Source of the DNA: Pseudomonas sp. PB106 | Lineage (GTDB): Bacteria > Pseudomonadota > Gammaproteobacteria > Pseudomonadales > Pseudomonadaceae | Assembly (NCBI RefSeq): GCF_009764645.1 | Contig: NZ_RWIM01000157.1 | Span: forward strand, 1 to 64,000 | DNA length: 64,000 nt | Direction of reading: 5' to 3' | Part shown: piece after piece, positions 47,665 to 57,302 of the stretch | Layout: every line of letters begins with the position of its first letter | Numbering within the stretch: position 1 is the stretch's first letter | The notes under the pieces: model-generated | What the model saw: only the letters and a program-made list of their open reading frames with translations | Databases searched by the model: none | Told to the model about the DNA's origin: nothing | Program-made: the position numbers and the translations under genes

Positions 47665-50469
47665 ATGAGCCAAGCCCCCCTCGTCCTGGTGGACGGTTCG
47701 TCTTACCTGTACCGCGCGTTTCACGCGCTGCCACCACTGACCACCTCCAAAGGCCTGCCGACCGGTGCGGTCAAAGGCGTGCTGAACATGCTCAAGAGTC
47801 TGCGCAAGCAGTACCCGGACAGCCCGTTCGCCGTGGTGTTCGACGCCAAGGGCGGGACATTTCGCGATGAGATGTACGCCGAATACAAAGCCAACCGCCC
47901 AAGCATGCCTGACGACATGCGCGTGCAGATCGAGCCGCTGCACCAGAGCGTGATCGCCCTCGGTTTCCCGCTGCTGTGCGTGGAAGGCGTCGAGGCCGAC
48001 GACGTCATCGGCACCCTGGCGCGCAGCAGCGCGGCGGCGGATCGCCCGGTGATCATCTCCACCGGCGACAAGGACATGGCGCAACTGGTCGATGGCCACA
48101 TTACCTTGGTCAACACCATGTCCGGTAGTTCGATGGACGTGGAAGGCGTGAAGGAGAAATTTGGCGTCGCTCCGGAGCAGATCATCGATTATCTGGCACT
48201 GATGGGCGATTCGTCCGACAACATTCCGGGCGTTCCGGGCATCGGCCCGAAAACCGCGTCCGGCCTGTTGGTCGGGGTCAACGGCGGCCTCACCGAGCTG
48301 TACGCCAATCTCGACATCGTCCCCACCCTGCCGATTCGCGGCGCGAAAACCCTGCCGGCCAAGCTCGAAGAGCACAAGGAGATGGCGTTCCTCTCCTACC
48401 AACTGGCGACCATCAAGATCGATGTGCCGCTGGACATCGAACTCGATGACTTGCAGATGGGCGCAGAAGACCCGGCCAAGCTCTACGAGCTGTACTCGCT
48501 GCTGGAATTCAAAAGCTGGATCAATGATCTGGATCGCGACGCCAAACGTCTGGAATTGAGCGCAGCCGCCGAGCCTGCGCCGGCCGGCGATCTGTTCAGC
48601 GCGCCAGCGGACGAAGCGCCCGCCGCTCCTGCTGAAGCCGCTTACGAAACCATCCTCGATCAGGCACGGTTCGACGTCTGGCTGGAAAAATTGAACAACG
48701 CCAAGCTGTTCGCTTTCGACACCGAAACCACCGGCATCGACGCACAGCAGGCGCAACTGGTCGGTCTGTCGTTCGCCGTGCAGGCCAACGAAGCCGCGTA
48801 CATTCCGCTGACCCACTCGTACATCGGCGTGCCGGAGCAGCTGGATCGCGACACCGTGCTGCGCGCGCTGAAACCGATTCTCGAAGACCCGAGCAAGCTC
48901 AAGGTTGGCCAGCACGCCAAGTTCGACATGAATATCCTGGCCAATTGCGCCATCGGCGGCGATCAGAACCAAGGCATCACCGTGCGCGGCATCGCCTTCG
49001 ACACGATGCTTGAGTCCTACGTGCTCAACTCCACCGCCACTCGCCACGACATGGACAGCCTCGCGCAGAAGTACCTGGATCACACGACTGTGAGCTTCCA
49101 GGACATCGCCGGCAAAGGCGCCAAGCAGCTGACTTTCGACCAGATCGCCCTGGAACAGGCAGGCCCGTACGCCGCCGAAGACGCTGACATCACGTTGCGT
49201 CTGCACCAGACTCTGTTCGAAAAACTCAGCGCCATCCCGAGCCTGGCCAGCGTGCTGACCGACATCGAGATTCCGCTGGTGCCGGTGCTGGCGCGCATCG
49301 AGCGCCAAGGCGCGTACGTTGATGCGGCACTGCTGGGCGTGCAGAGCATCGAGTTGGGCGACAAAATGGTCGCGCTGGAGCGCGAAGCGTTCGAGATCGC
49401 CGGGGAAGCATTCAACCTCGGCTCGCCGAAGCAGTTGGGCGTGATTCTCTACGAGAAACTCGGCCTGCCGGTGCTGAAGAAGACCGCCAAGGGTCAGCCG
49501 TCCACCGCCGAAGAAGTGCTGGCGAAACTCGCCGAAGACGATCACCGCTTGCCGAAGGTGCTGATGGAGCACCGTTCGATGAGCAAGTTGAAAAGCACCT
49601 ACACCGATCGCCTGCCGGAGCAGATCAACCCGCGCACCGGGCGCATTCACACCTCGTATCACCAGGCTGTGGCGTCGACCGGTCGCTTGTCCTCCAGCGA
49701 TCCGAACCTGCAGAACATCCCGGTGCGGACCGCTGAAGGCCGACGCATTCGTCAGGCATTCGTCGCGCCGAAGGGCTACAAACTGCTGGCGGCGGACTAT
49801 TCGCAGATCGAACTGCGGATCATGGCGCACCTGTCCAAAGACGAAGGCCTGATGAACGCCTTCCGCAATAATCTCGACGTGCACACCGCCACCGCCGCCG
49901 AAGTGTTCAAGGTCGAGCTCAACGAAGTGAGCTCGGACCAGCGCCGGGGTGCCAAGGCGATCAACTTCGGCCTGATCTATGGCATGGGTGCGCAGAAACT
50001 CGGCAAGGACATCGGCGTCGACACCAAGACCGCGAAGGCTTACATCGACACCTACTTCGCCCGCTATCCGGGGGTTCGCGAGTACATGGATCGCACCCGC
50101 GCGCAGGCAGCGGATCAGGGTTATGTCGAGACCTTCTTCGGTCGTCGTCTGTACCTGCCGGAGATCAACTCGAACAAGCCGCAGGAACGCGCCGCCGCCG
50201 AACGCACGGCGATCAACGCGCCGATGCAGGGCACCGCTGCCGACATCATCAAGAAAGCCATGGTCGCGGTGGATAACTGGCTGGCGACGTCCGGGCTGGA
50301 CGCCAAAGTCATCCTGCAAGTGCACGATGAACTGGTGCTGGAGGTTCGTGAGGATCTGGTCGAACAGGTCAGCGCCGAGATCCGCGTACACATGAGCGAA
50401 GCGGCGAAACTGGATGTGCCGCTGCTGGTCGAAGTCGGTGTGGGCAACAATTGGGATGAGGCTCACTGA
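47665..50469 (+). CDS. polA: DNA polymerase I
   Basis: A 934-residue enzyme with three domains. The 5'-3' exonuclease covers about 1-290 ([17 protein letters not shown]). The 3'-5' exonuclease covers about 330-515, with the catalytic pair in [11 protein letters not shown]. The polymerase covers about 530-934, with motif [10 protein letters not shown], motif [17 protein letters not shown] and motif [11 protein letters not shown]. It serves in Okazaki fragment processing and repair. The ATG at 47665 ([10 protein letters not shown]) is chosen over a TTG at 47653. Confidence 0.98.
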   Translation: MSQAPLVLVDGSSYLYRAFHALPPLTTSKGLPTGAVKGVLNMLKSLRKQYPDSPFAVVFDAKGGTFRDEMYAEYKANRPSMPDDMRVQIEPLHQSVIALGFPLLCVEGVEADDVIGTLARSSAAADRPVIISTGDKDMAQLVDGHITLVNTMSGSSMDVEGVKEKFGVAPEQIIDYLALMGDSSDNIPGVPGIGPKTASGLLVGVNGGLTELYANLDIVPTLPIRGAKTLPAKLEEHKEMAFLSYQLATIKIDVPLDIELDDLQMGAEDPAKLYELYSLLEFKSWINDLDRDAKRLELSAAAEPAPAGDLFSAPADEAPAAPAEAAYETILDQARFDVWLEKLNNAKLFAFDTETTGIDAQQAQLVGLSFAVQANEAAYIPLTHSYIGVPEQLDRDTVLRALKPILEDPSKLKVGQHAKFDMNILANCAIGGDQNQGITVRGIAFDTMLESYVLNSTATRHDMDSLAQKYLDHTTVSFQDIAGKGAKQLTFDQIALEQAGPYAAEDADITLRLHQTLFEKLSAIPSLASVLTDIEIPLVPVLARIERQGAYVDAALLGVQSIELGDKMVALEREAFEIAGEAFNLGSPKQLGVILYEKLGLPVLKKTAKGQPSTAEEVLAKLAEDDHRLPKVLMEHRSMSKLKSTYTDRLPEQINPRTGRIHTSYHQAVASTGRLSSSDPNLQNIPVRTAEGRRIRQAFVAPKGYKLLAADYSQIELRIMAHLSKDEGLMNAFRNNLDVHTATAAEVFKVELNEVSSDQRRGAKAINFGLIYGMGAQKLGKDIGVDTKTAKAYIDTYFARYPGVREYMDRTRAQAADQGYVETFFGRRLYLPEINSNKPQERAAAERTAINAPMQGTAADIIKKAMVAVDNWLATSGLDAKVILQVHDELVLEVREDLVEQVSAEIRVHMSEAAKLDVPLLVEVGVGNNWDEAH

Positions 50470-50576
50470 GCCATCTGATGTCGGTCTGCCGCGACCTGAT
50501 GTCGCGGCGGCGCCGGTAAAACCTGCTTATTTCTAAAAGCGCTTGGGATTATTCCAAAGCTTTTTGAAAAAAATCT

Positions 50577-50604
50577 GAACTAATCTGGAAGGACACCACT
50601 CAGA
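50577..50604 (+). promoter_or_regulatory. Sigma-22 (AlgU/RpoE)-type promoter of ersA
   Basis: GAACTA at 50577-50582 and TCAGA at 50600-50604 are 17 bases apart, matching the GAACTT-N16/17-TCnnA envelope-stress promoter. ersA of P. aeruginosa is transcribed by this sigma factor. The start would fall near 50611. Confidence 0.75.
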
Positions 50605-50610
50605 GATACT

Positions 50611-50741
50611 GAATGGCTGGTGAAGCCCTTCGATGCTCCTATGTTGTGTTAAGTGTTGGCAGATATCTGAACCCCGCCCTAGCGGTTCGGAACTTAAACC
50701 CCGGAATTTCTCCCTCCCCAATGAAATCCGGGGCTTTTTTT
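50611..50741 (+). ncRNA. ersA: Small regulatory RNA ErsA
   Basis: About 131 bases between polA and engB, the known position and size of ErsA (a Spot 42-positioned RNA of pseudomonads). It runs from GAATGGCTGGTGAAGCCCTT to a terminator stem (CCCCGGAATTT...GAAATCCGGGG, 50699-50733) and T run. An unpaired CGATGCTCCTATGTTGTG stretch is available for pairing with targets. Known targets in P. aeruginosa include algC and oprD mRNAs. The start is inferred from the promoter, so the ends may shift by a few bases. Confidence 0.87.
50699..50741 (+). terminator. Rho-independent terminator of ersA
   Basis: CCCCGGAATTTC pairs with GAAATCCGGGG (one bulge) around a CTCCCTCCCCAAT loop and is followed by eight T residues. 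It also lies just past the 3' end of the convergent engB gene. Confidence 0.92.
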
Positions 50742-50750
50742 GCCTGCGAT

Positions 50751-51395
50751 TTACTCAGCAGGCAATTCAGCACCTTTGTCAGCCAGTTCCATCCAGCCTG
50801 CCAATACAGTGTAGGCCTCTTCCAGGCCCATGCGTTTTGGCGCCGAGAACAGCTGGATGGTGACTTGATCGCCCCAACCCTTGCGGATTTCCGACTGCAC
50901 TTTGAGCAGGGTGTTCTTGGCTGCGCCGTAGGTCAGCTTGTCGGCCTTGGTCAGCAGGATGTGCATTGGCATGCCGGCCGCAACGGCCCAGTCGAGCATC
51001 AACAGGTCGAAGTCGGTCATTGGATGACGGATGTCCATCATAAGAATCAAACCCTTCAAACTCTCGCGGCCACCGAGGTAAGCCTCAAGGTGACGCTGCC
51101 AGTGCATCTTCAGCGGGATCGGTACTTTTGCGTAACCGTAGCCCGGCAGGTCGACCAGACGGCGATCTTCGTCTAGCTTGAAGAAGTTCAACAGCTGTGT
51201 GCGACCCGGGGTTTTCGAGGTACGCGCCAGGCTGGCGTGAGTCAGGGTGTTCAGCGCGCTGGATTTGCCGGCGTTGGAACGACCGGCAAATGCTACTTCG
51301 AAGCCTTCGTCGTCAGGGCATTGATCGACTTTGGCGGCACTGAGCATGAATGTGGACTGTTGGCACAGGCCGAGGATGGGATTCTTGAGTTGCAT
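50751..51395 (-). CDS. engB: Ribosome biogenesis GTPase EngB (YihA/YsxC)
   Basis: A 214-residue GTPase needed for assembly of the large ribosomal subunit. The G1 motif is [11 protein letters not shown]3 is DLPGYGYAK, and G4 is LLTKADKL. The ATG at 51395 ([13 protein letters not shown]) is chosen; the reading frame continues upstream without support. It is convergent with polA-ersA. Confidence 0.96.
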   Translation of the reverse strand: MQLKNPILGLCQQSTFMLSAAKVDQCPDDEGFEVAFAGRSNAGKSSALNTLTHASLARTSKTPGRTQLLNFFKLDEDRRLVDLPGYGYAKVPIPLKMHWQRHLEAYLGGRESLKGLILMMDIRHPMTDFDLLMLDWAVAAGMPMHILLTKADKLTYGAAKNTLLKVQSEIRKGWGDQVTIQLFSAPKRMGLEEAYTVLAGWMELADKGAELPAE

Positions 51396-51586
51396 GGGAT
51401 TTCCGATGTGGGCGGCGCCGGGATTGGGCGCGGAACGCGGTGTCGCTTCCGTTTCAGTGACGCCAGTATATAATGCCGCAGATTTTGTGTGTGCTTTGTC
51501 CCAGCGTAGGATGAAGTTCACGAGAGCGACAGACCTTGATTGCGCATTAGAACGCAGAACGCTCTCAACCCTGAAAAGGTCGTTTT

Positions 51587-51877
51587 ATGACGAAATGGCT
51601 GCTGGCTGCCGGAGTCTTGATGCCGCTTTACAGCGCACAGGCTACACAGGATCCGGAAGCTGTGTACAACCGTGTTTGTGGTGCCTGTCATTCCGGCCAA
51701 CTACCCATGGCGCCCAAAAGAGGCGATCAGGAAGCTTGGACGCCGAGGTTGGCGAAAGGTATGGGGACGCTGGTGCAACACGTGACCCAGGGTTTCAAGG
51801 CGATGCCGCCGCGTGGTTTGTGCATGGACTGCAGTGCCGAGGATTACCAAGCCATCATCCTTTGGATGAGCGAGTAA
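51587..51877 (+). CDS. Cytochrome c5 family protein
   Basis: A 96-residue protein with a signal peptide (about 1-18, YSAQA), one heme site (RVCGACHSGQ) and the C-terminal CMDC pair that forms the disulfide typical of cytochrome c5. A Met ligand is likely in KAMPPRGL. AAAAGG precedes the ATG. The next gene encodes cytochrome c4; the gap of 43 bases has no terminator, so they are probably co-transcribed. Confidence 0.92.
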   Translation: MTKWLLAAGVLMPLYSAQATQDPEAVYNRVCGACHSGQLPMAPKRGDQEAWTPRLAKGMGTLVQHVTQGFKAMPPRGLCMDCSAEDYQAIILWMSE

Positions 51878-51920
51878 ACCCGGTCCATAACTTAACCCTT
51901 AGCCGTAGTTGGATTAGCTG

Positions 51921-52538
51921 ATGAACAAATTGATCGTGAGTCTGCTGTTGACCGTGGGAATCTCTGGCTTCGCCCATGCTGCCGGTGATGCCGCAGCGGG
52001 CCAGGCGAAAGCCGCCGTTTGCGGAGCCTGCCATGGCCCGGACGGGAACAGCATGGCGCCAAACTTTCCGAAACTGGCCGGTCAAGGTGAACGCTACCTG
52101 ACCAAGCAATTGCACGACATCAAGTCGGGCAAGCGCACCGTACTGGAAATGACCGGCCTGCTGACCAACCTGAGCGATCAGGACCTGGCCGACATCGCTG
52201 CCTATTTCGCCAGCCAGCAAGGCAGTGTCGGCGCCGCCGATCCGAAGATCGTCGCTCGCGGTGAAGCCCTGTTCCGTGGCGGTAACCTGGAAAAAGGCCT
52301 GCCAGCCTGCACCGGTTGCCACTCGCCGAATGGCGCCGGCAACGCCGCCGCCGGCTTCCCGCACCTCGGTGGCCAACACGCTCAATACATCGCCAAGCAA
52401 CTGACCGACTTCCGCAAGGAAGATCCGGCGGCCGGGCGCAGCAACGACGGCGACGCAATGACCATGCGCACCATCGCCCGCAAACTGAGCGACGAAGACA
52501 TCGCCGCGGTTGCCAGCTACATTCAGGGCCTGCACTAA
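51921..52538 (+). CDS. cc4: Cytochrome c4 (diheme)
   Basis: A 205-residue periplasmic protein with a signal peptide (about 1-20, FAHA) and two cytochrome c domains, heme sites VCGACHGPDG and ACTGCHSPNG. It carries electrons to terminal oxidases, including aa3/cbb3 types. It lies between cytochrome c5 and dsbA, the usual place in pseudomonads. Confidence 0.95.
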   Translation: MNKLIVSLLLTVGISGFAHAAGDAAAGQAKAAVCGACHGPDGNSMAPNFPKLAGQGERYLTKQLHDIKSGKRTVLEMTGLLTNLSDQDLADIAAYFASQQGSVGAADPKIVARGEALFRGGNLEKGLPACTGCHSPNGAGNAAAGFPHLGGQHAQYIAKQLTDFRKEDPAAGRSNDGDAMTMRTIARKLSDEDIAAVASYIQGLH

Positions 52539-52613
52539 GGCCAGCGGATCGAGGTCTGCAGGGGGTGGACATCTCCTGCAATGTTAACGCTCGATTAATC
52601 CGTCGCAGCAAGT

Positions 52614-52646
52614 ATAAAAAGGGTGGCTTTGGCCGCCCTTTTTTGT
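52614..52646 (+). terminator. Rho-independent terminator after cytochrome c4
   Basis: AAAAAGGGTGGC pairs with GGCCGCCCTTTTTT (with a G-T pair) around a short TTTG loop, and the right arm merges into a T run. It lies about 75 bases past the stop. Confidence 0.85.
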
Positions 52647-52738
52647 GGCCGCTGCCGTTACACTACAGCACTCATGCCCGCCAGGATCTGTCTGAAAACA
52701 GGTCGCGCGAGGCGACCCAAATTGTCCAGGAGTAAAGC

Positions 52739-53380
52739 ATGCGTAATCTGATCATCAGCGCCGCCCTCGTCGCTGCCAGCCTGTTCGGCGTGACCGCTCA
52801 AGCCGCCGAAGCACCAGCCGCCCCTTACGTCGAGCTGGCTAACCCGGTACCGGTTGCAGAGCCTGGCAAGATCGAAGTGGTCGAGCTGTTCTGGTACGGC
52901 TGCCCGCACTGCTACGCCTTTGAACCGGTGATCAACCCGTGGGTTGAGAAGCTGCCATCCGACGTCAACTTCGTGCGTATCCCGGCGATGTTCGGCGGCC
53001 CGTGGGACGCTCACGGCCAAATGTTCCTGACCCTCGAAGCCATGGGTGTCGAGCACAAGGTTCACGCCGCCGTATTCAACGCAATTCAGAAAGAACACAA
53101 GAAGCTGACCGACAAGAACGACATGGCTGACTTCCTCGCCACTCAAGGCGTGGACAAGGACAAGTTCCTTGCCACCTTCGACTCGTTCGCGATCAAAGGT
53201 CAGATCGTCAAGGCTCGCGAACTGGCGAAGAAATATGAAATCACTGGCGTGCCAACCATGATCGTCAACGGCAAGTACCGTTTCGACATCGGCTCTGCCG
53301 GTGGTGCCGAGCAAGCGCTGCAACTGGCTGATCAACTGGTCGCCAAAGAGCGAGCGGCCACCAAGGCAGCCGCCAACTAA
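52739..53380 (+). CDS. dsbA: Thiol:disulfide interchange protein DsbA
   Basis: A 213-residue periplasmic oxidase that introduces disulfides into exported proteins. A signal peptide (about 1-22, VTAQA) precedes a thioredoxin fold with the active site YGCPHCYAF and the cis-Pro segment TGVPTMIVNG. CCAGGAG lies ahead of the ATG. The next gene starts 14 bases later and may be co-transcribed. Confidence 0.96.
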   Translation: MRNLIISAALVAASLFGVTAQAAEAPAAPYVELANPVPVAEPGKIEVVELFWYGCPHCYAFEPVINPWVEKLPSDVNFVRIPAMFGGPWDAHGQMFLTLEAMGVEHKVHAAVFNAIQKEHKKLTDKNDMADFLATQGVDKDKFLATFDSFAIKGQIVKARELAKKYEITGVPTMIVNGKYRFDIGSAGGAEQALQLADQLVAKERAATKAAAN

Positions 53381-53394
53381 GCGCGGCAACCGCC

Positions 53395-54273
53395 ATGCGC
53401 CGCTGGAAGTCTGAACGCATCGTTGGCCTGCATGATCCGCAGGTCAACGAGCATCACCTGGCGTCAACGGGCCTGCCAGCAGACCATCGTCTGCGCTTGC
53501 TCAGTTTCAACATCCAGGTCGGCATCAGCACCGAGCGCTATCGGCATTACCTGACCCGCAGCTGGCAGCATCTGCTGCCGCACACCGGGCGCTCAGGCAA
53601 TCTGCAAAAGATCGGCGACCTGCTTGGCGACTTCGATCTGGTCGCCCTGCAGGAAGCCGATGGCGGCAGCCTGCGTTCAGGCTACGTCAATCAGGTCGAA
53701 CACCTGGCCCATCTCGGCGCCTTCCCCTACTGGTATCAACAACTCAATCGCAACCTCGGTCGACTGGCCCAGCACAGCAATGGCGTGCTCAGTCGCCTGA
53801 AACCGTGGGCGATCGAAGATCATCCGCTGCCCGGCCCGAAAGGTCGCGGCGCGATCCTGCTGCGCTTCGGCGAAGGCCCGGAAGCGCTGGTGGTGGTGAT
53901 GATGCACCTGGCCCTCGGCGCGCGTACGCGCAGCCTGCAACTGGGCTACATTCGAGAGTTGATCGGCGGCTATAAACATCAAATATTGATGGGTGACATG
54001 AACACCCACGCCAGCGATCTGCTACAACAGTCACCGTTACGCGATCTCGGTTTGCTGGCTCCGCAGGTGGAAGCGACATTCCCCAGCTGGCGCCCTCAGC
54101 GTTGCCTTGATCATATTTTGCTCAGCCCGACCCTGACCCTGGAAAAGGTCGAAGTGCTGGCCCAACCGATTTCCGATCACCTGCCGGTCGCGGTAGAGAT
54201 TCGTCTGCCGGGTTCGCTCACGGCCGATGCATTGCCCGCGATGAGTCCTGCCCCTCGCGGAACCCCTGAATGA
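53395..54273 (+). CDS. Endonuclease/exonuclease/phosphatase family protein
   Basis: A 292-residue protein of the EEP (DNase I-like) fold. Motifs are LLSFNIQVG, LVALQEADGG, ILMGDMNTHASDLL and the C-terminal catalytic ISDHLPVAVE. Substrate is unknown; nucleic acid, phosphoester or lipid hydrolysis are all possible. It has no clear signal peptide. It overlaps the diguanylate cyclase gene by ATGA, so the two are translationally coupled. Confidence 0.92.
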   Translation: MRRWKSERIVGLHDPQVNEHHLASTGLPADHRLRLLSFNIQVGISTERYRHYLTRSWQHLLPHTGRSGNLQKIGDLLGDFDLVALQEADGGSLRSGYVNQVEHLAHLGAFPYWYQQLNRNLGRLAQHSNGVLSRLKPWAIEDHPLPGPKGRGAILLRFGEGPEALVVVMMHLALGARTRSLQLGYIRELIGGYKHQILMGDMNTHASDLLQQSPLRDLGLLAPQVEATFPSWRPQRCLDHILLSPTLTLEKVEVLAQPISDHLPVAVEIRLPGSLTADALPAMSPAPRGTPE

Positions 54274-56345
54274 GCGACGAAGCCCAGCGCTGGAAAGAGA
54301 AGTACCTCAAAAGCATCGAACAGCAGGACAAACTCGAACGCCGCTGGGCCGCCCGGCTCGACTTGCTTCGACGTGGTCTGGTACGCAGCACGCTGGCGGC
54401 TGAGGGCACCGACAAGGTCGTTGATCAGTGCATGAAAGAGATGCGCGATGTGGTGCGCACCGACGACATGGACGCTGGCCTCGCCGCACTGCTGCCGCGC
54501 CTGGAAAAAGCCGTGCTCGATTCCGAGCAGCGCCGCGAAACCCGCATCGATCAGGTCAGCACCGCACTGACCTCGCTGGTCAGCCAGTTGCAGGCGTTGC
54601 CGCTGCCGCGTGAAGTCGCCCAGCCGCTGAAAAAATTCGCCAAGCAACTGGATAGCCGCGTCGGTTCGGCGCGGGAAATGCCATTGCTGCTGAGTGAGCT
54701 CAGCGGCTTGCAAGGCAAGGCGTTGAGTCAGCTGGAAACGCCCGCCGAACCGGGACGCCCGGGCTTGCTGCAGCGTTTGTTTGGGACTCGTGACAACGAA
54801 GAAGCGCCAGCTCCGAACGCAGAAGCACCCGTGCTGGCGCCGGTAACGCGTGAAGTGCAAACGCCAGCCGCGTCAGAAGCCGAGCCAGAACCAGCGCCCG
54901 CGCAGACTGCCGCTGTTGCAGCGCCGGTCATCGCCGCTGCCGTTATCAAACAGCCCGAGCCCGCGACTGAGGCGCCCTCGCCGCTCTCAGAGCACCAGGC
55001 GGAACCCGACGTAGCTGCGTTCGAACCACCTACCATTGCCCGCGAAGCAGAGGATGTTGCGGCTGAAGCAGCGACCGACGAGGCAGAGAATGCAACAGTC
55101 ACTGCGCCAAGCGCCGCCCCGACGCCGACAATGGCCACTAGCTTCAACCCCGACGAATTGATCCACCCCGGCGACCCGTCGCCGCTGATTCTCGACAGCC
55201 TGCCCCTGCCCGAACCGATGGCACAGGCCTTGGCAGCCATCGACCCGGAACAATCCGAGCACGATATCCTCTTCGCCCTGCCGGATTCCCCGGAGCCGTC
55301 CTACAGCTCCGTGGCCAAACACATCGAAGACACCCTGATCGGTCTGCTCGACGACCTGACCCTGCCCGAGCGCCACCGTCCGCAAGCCGAAGCGATGCGC
55401 GAGCGTCTCAAACACGGCTTGAACTGGTACGAACTGATCCCGATCCTCGACGATCTCGCAACATTGATGCTAGCGATCACCGACAGCGGTCAGCATGAAT
55501 TTGAAGCCTATCTGCAACAGCTCAACGAACGCCTCGAAGCGTTCCAGAGCAATCTGCAAGCCGCCAGTGAAGGTCACGCTGACAACAGCTCGGCAGCGCG
55601 GGCGATGGACACACAGATCCGTGAGCAGGTAGACGGTTTGCAGACCAGCGTCCAGGAAGCGGCGGATCTGGATGACCTCAAGCAAGTGCTCGAAAACCAC
55701 CTCGAAGGCCTGCTCGGCACCATGGATCAGCACCAGAAGCAGCGCGACGCTCGCGAGCAGGAAGTGGCGACACGGCTCAAAAGCCTGTCCGAGCGCGTGG
55801 CGCACATGGAACAGGAAGCCCAGGGTTTCCGTGAACACCTGGAAGTCCAACGCCAGAAAGCCATGATCGACCCGCTCACCGGCCTGCCCAACCGCGCCGC
55901 GTGGAGCGAACGCCTCGAACAAGAAATCCAGCAGTGGCAACAACACGGCAACACCCTGAGCCTGGCCATGCTCGACCTCGATCACTTCAAACGGATCAAC
56001 GACAACTATGGCCATCTGGCCGGCGACAAAGTGCTGAAGATCATCGCCACCGTGCTGCGCAAACGCCTGCGCGGTTCCGATTTCATTGCCCGTTTTGGCG
56101 GCGAAGAATTCGTGCTGTTGTTGCCGGCCACGCCGCCAGCGGTCGGCGCAAAACTGTTGGAAACGTTGCGCGCGGCCATCGAAGCTTGCCCGTTTCACTT
56201 CAAGGGCGAGCGCGTGACCATCACCATTTCCATGGGGCTGGCCTCATTCCGTGCCGGAGAACACAGCGATCTGGTATTGAAAAGAGCCGATCAGGCGCTG
56301 TATCGGGCAAAAAACGCGGGACGTAACCGGGTCGAGCTGGGCTGA
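54270..56345 (+). CDS. dgcH: GGDEF diguanylate cyclase (DgcH-like)
   Basis: A 691-residue cytoplasmic protein. About 165 residues of helix are followed by an Ala/Pro/Glu-rich linker (about 165-280), a second helical region with coiled-coil potential (about 400-530) and a C-terminal GGDEF domain. The active site is RFGGEEFVLLLP, and the inhibitory I-site RGSD lies five residues before it, so it should make c-di-GMP under product control. It corresponds by place and layout to PA5487/DgcH. It is coupled to the EEP gene. Confidence 0.9.
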   Translation: MSDEAQRWKEKYLKSIEQQDKLERRWAARLDLLRRGLVRSTLAAEGTDKVVDQCMKEMRDVVRTDDMDAGLAALLPRLEKAVLDSEQRRETRIDQVSTALTSLVSQLQALPLPREVAQPLKKFAKQLDSRVGSAREMPLLLSELSGLQGKALSQLETPAEPGRPGLLQRLFGTRDNEEAPAPNAEAPVLAPVTREVQTPAASEAEPEPAPAQTAAVAAPVIAAAVIKQPEPATEAPSPLSEHQAEPDVAAFEPPTIAREAEDVAAEAATDEAENATVTAPSAAPTPTMATSFNPDELIHPGDPSPLILDSLPLPEPMAQALAAIDPEQSEHDILFALPDSPEPSYSSVAKHIEDTLIGLLDDLTLPERHRPQAEAMRERLKHGLNWYELIPILDDLATLMLAITDSGQHEFEAYLQQLNERLEAFQSNLQAASEGHADNSSAARAMDTQIREQVDGLQTSVQEAADLDDLKQVLENHLEGLLGTMDQHQKQRDAREQEVATRLKSLSERVAHMEQEAQGFREHLEVQRQKAMIDPLTGLPNRAAWSERLEQEIQQWQQHGNTLSLAMLDLDHFKRINDNYGHLAGDKVLKIIATVLRKRLRGSDFIARFGGEEFVLLLPATPPAVGAKLLETLRAAIEACPFHFKGERVTITISMGLASFRAGEHSDLVLKRADQALYRAKNAGRNRVELG

Positions 56346-56446
56346 GCAAATTGTTCCATTTTGTTTAATTCCGCCCGCTGACCGTCGAGGCGCAAGGCAG
56401 TACGTTACACTGTTGCATTATTGTCTTGCGTGTATTGCCTTCTGCC

Positions 56447-57229
56447 ATGAAATTCTTTGCCCTTCTCGCTTCGCTGCTCGTCCTGGCCGGTTGCGCCAGC
56501 GGTCCGCGCTACGACACCAGCCATCCTTCGGCCAATTACGACAGTCGCATTCAGTTCGTGATCGTCCACTACACGTCGACGTCGCTGGAGCGCTCGCTGC
56601 AACTGCTGACCCACGGCGAAGTCAGCAGCCACTACCTGATCGGCGACGACAAGGGCGGCACCATCTACAAGCTGATGGACGAAAACCAGCGCGCCTGGCA
56701 CGCCGGCGAAAGCCAATGGCAGGGCCGCACCTGGCTCAACTCCAGCTCGATCGGTATCGAAATCGTCAATCCGGGCTTCAAGGACACGCCGACCGGGCGC
56801 CTCTGGTATCCGTACAGCGAAGCGCAAATTCAATCGCTGATCGCCCTGCTCAAGGACATCAGCAAGCGCAACGGTATCAGCCCGCGCCATATCATCGGCC
56901 ATAGCGACATCGCGCCGCTGCGCAAACTTGATCCAGGCCCATTGTTCCCATGGAAACGCCTCGCCGCTGAAGGCTTGGGCGTGTGGCCAAACGAAGATGC
57001 GGTCGCGCGTCAGCAGATGCTGTTCAACAGCGGCGAACTGCCGAGCATCAGCTGGTTCCAGGCGCAATTGGCGCATCTGGGCTACGACACGCCACAGACC
57101 GGCGAACTCGACGTAGCCACACGCCACGTCCTCGGCGCTTTCCAGATGCATTTCCGCCCTTCGCGTTTCGACGGCGCGCCGGACGCGCAAACCGCGGCAC
57201 TGCTGCTGGTACTTAATCAGACAAAATAA
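56447..57229 (+). CDS. ampDh2: Lipoprotein N-acetylmuramoyl-L-alanine amidase, AmpDh2-like
   Basis: A 260-residue protein with lipobox LAGC (Cys16). An amidase_2 domain has zinc ligands in FVIVHYTSTS and HIIGHSDIAPLRKLDPGPLF. A C-terminal peptidoglycan-binding domain (about 195-255, LAHLGYDTPQTGELDVATRH) follows. It cuts the stem peptide from MurNAc in the periplasm. The ATG at 56447 keeps the lipobox at normal distance. Its place before a c-di-GMP phosphodiesterase matches PA5485. Confidence 0.9.
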   Translation: MKFFALLASLLVLAGCASGPRYDTSHPSANYDSRIQFVIVHYTSTSLERSLQLLTHGEVSSHYLIGDDKGGTIYKLMDENQRAWHAGESQWQGRTWLNSSSIGIEIVNPGFKDTPTGRLWYPYSEAQIQSLIALLKDISKRNGISPRHIIGHSDIAPLRKLDPGPLFPWKRLAAEGLGVWPNEDAVARQQMLFNSGELPSISWFQAQLAHLGYDTPQTGELDVATRHVLGAFQMHFRPSRFDGAPDAQTAALLLVLNQTK

Positions 57230-57302
57230 TGACGCCCGCCCGACGGTCAGGGCGAAATTGCTATCAGCAGCTATAACTCATTGGTAATTCTTCGGATATT
57301 CC

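Noticed and set aside
47629-50466. Long minus-strand open frame (about 945 codons) opposite polA
   Set aside because: It lies entirely opposite polA, has the composition of a GC-rich shadow frame (His/Arg/Gly/Val-rich) and no recognisable domain.
50613-51176. Open frame overlapping ersA and engB
   Set aside because: It starts within the small RNA and runs antisense to engB; it has no ribosome site or recognised product.
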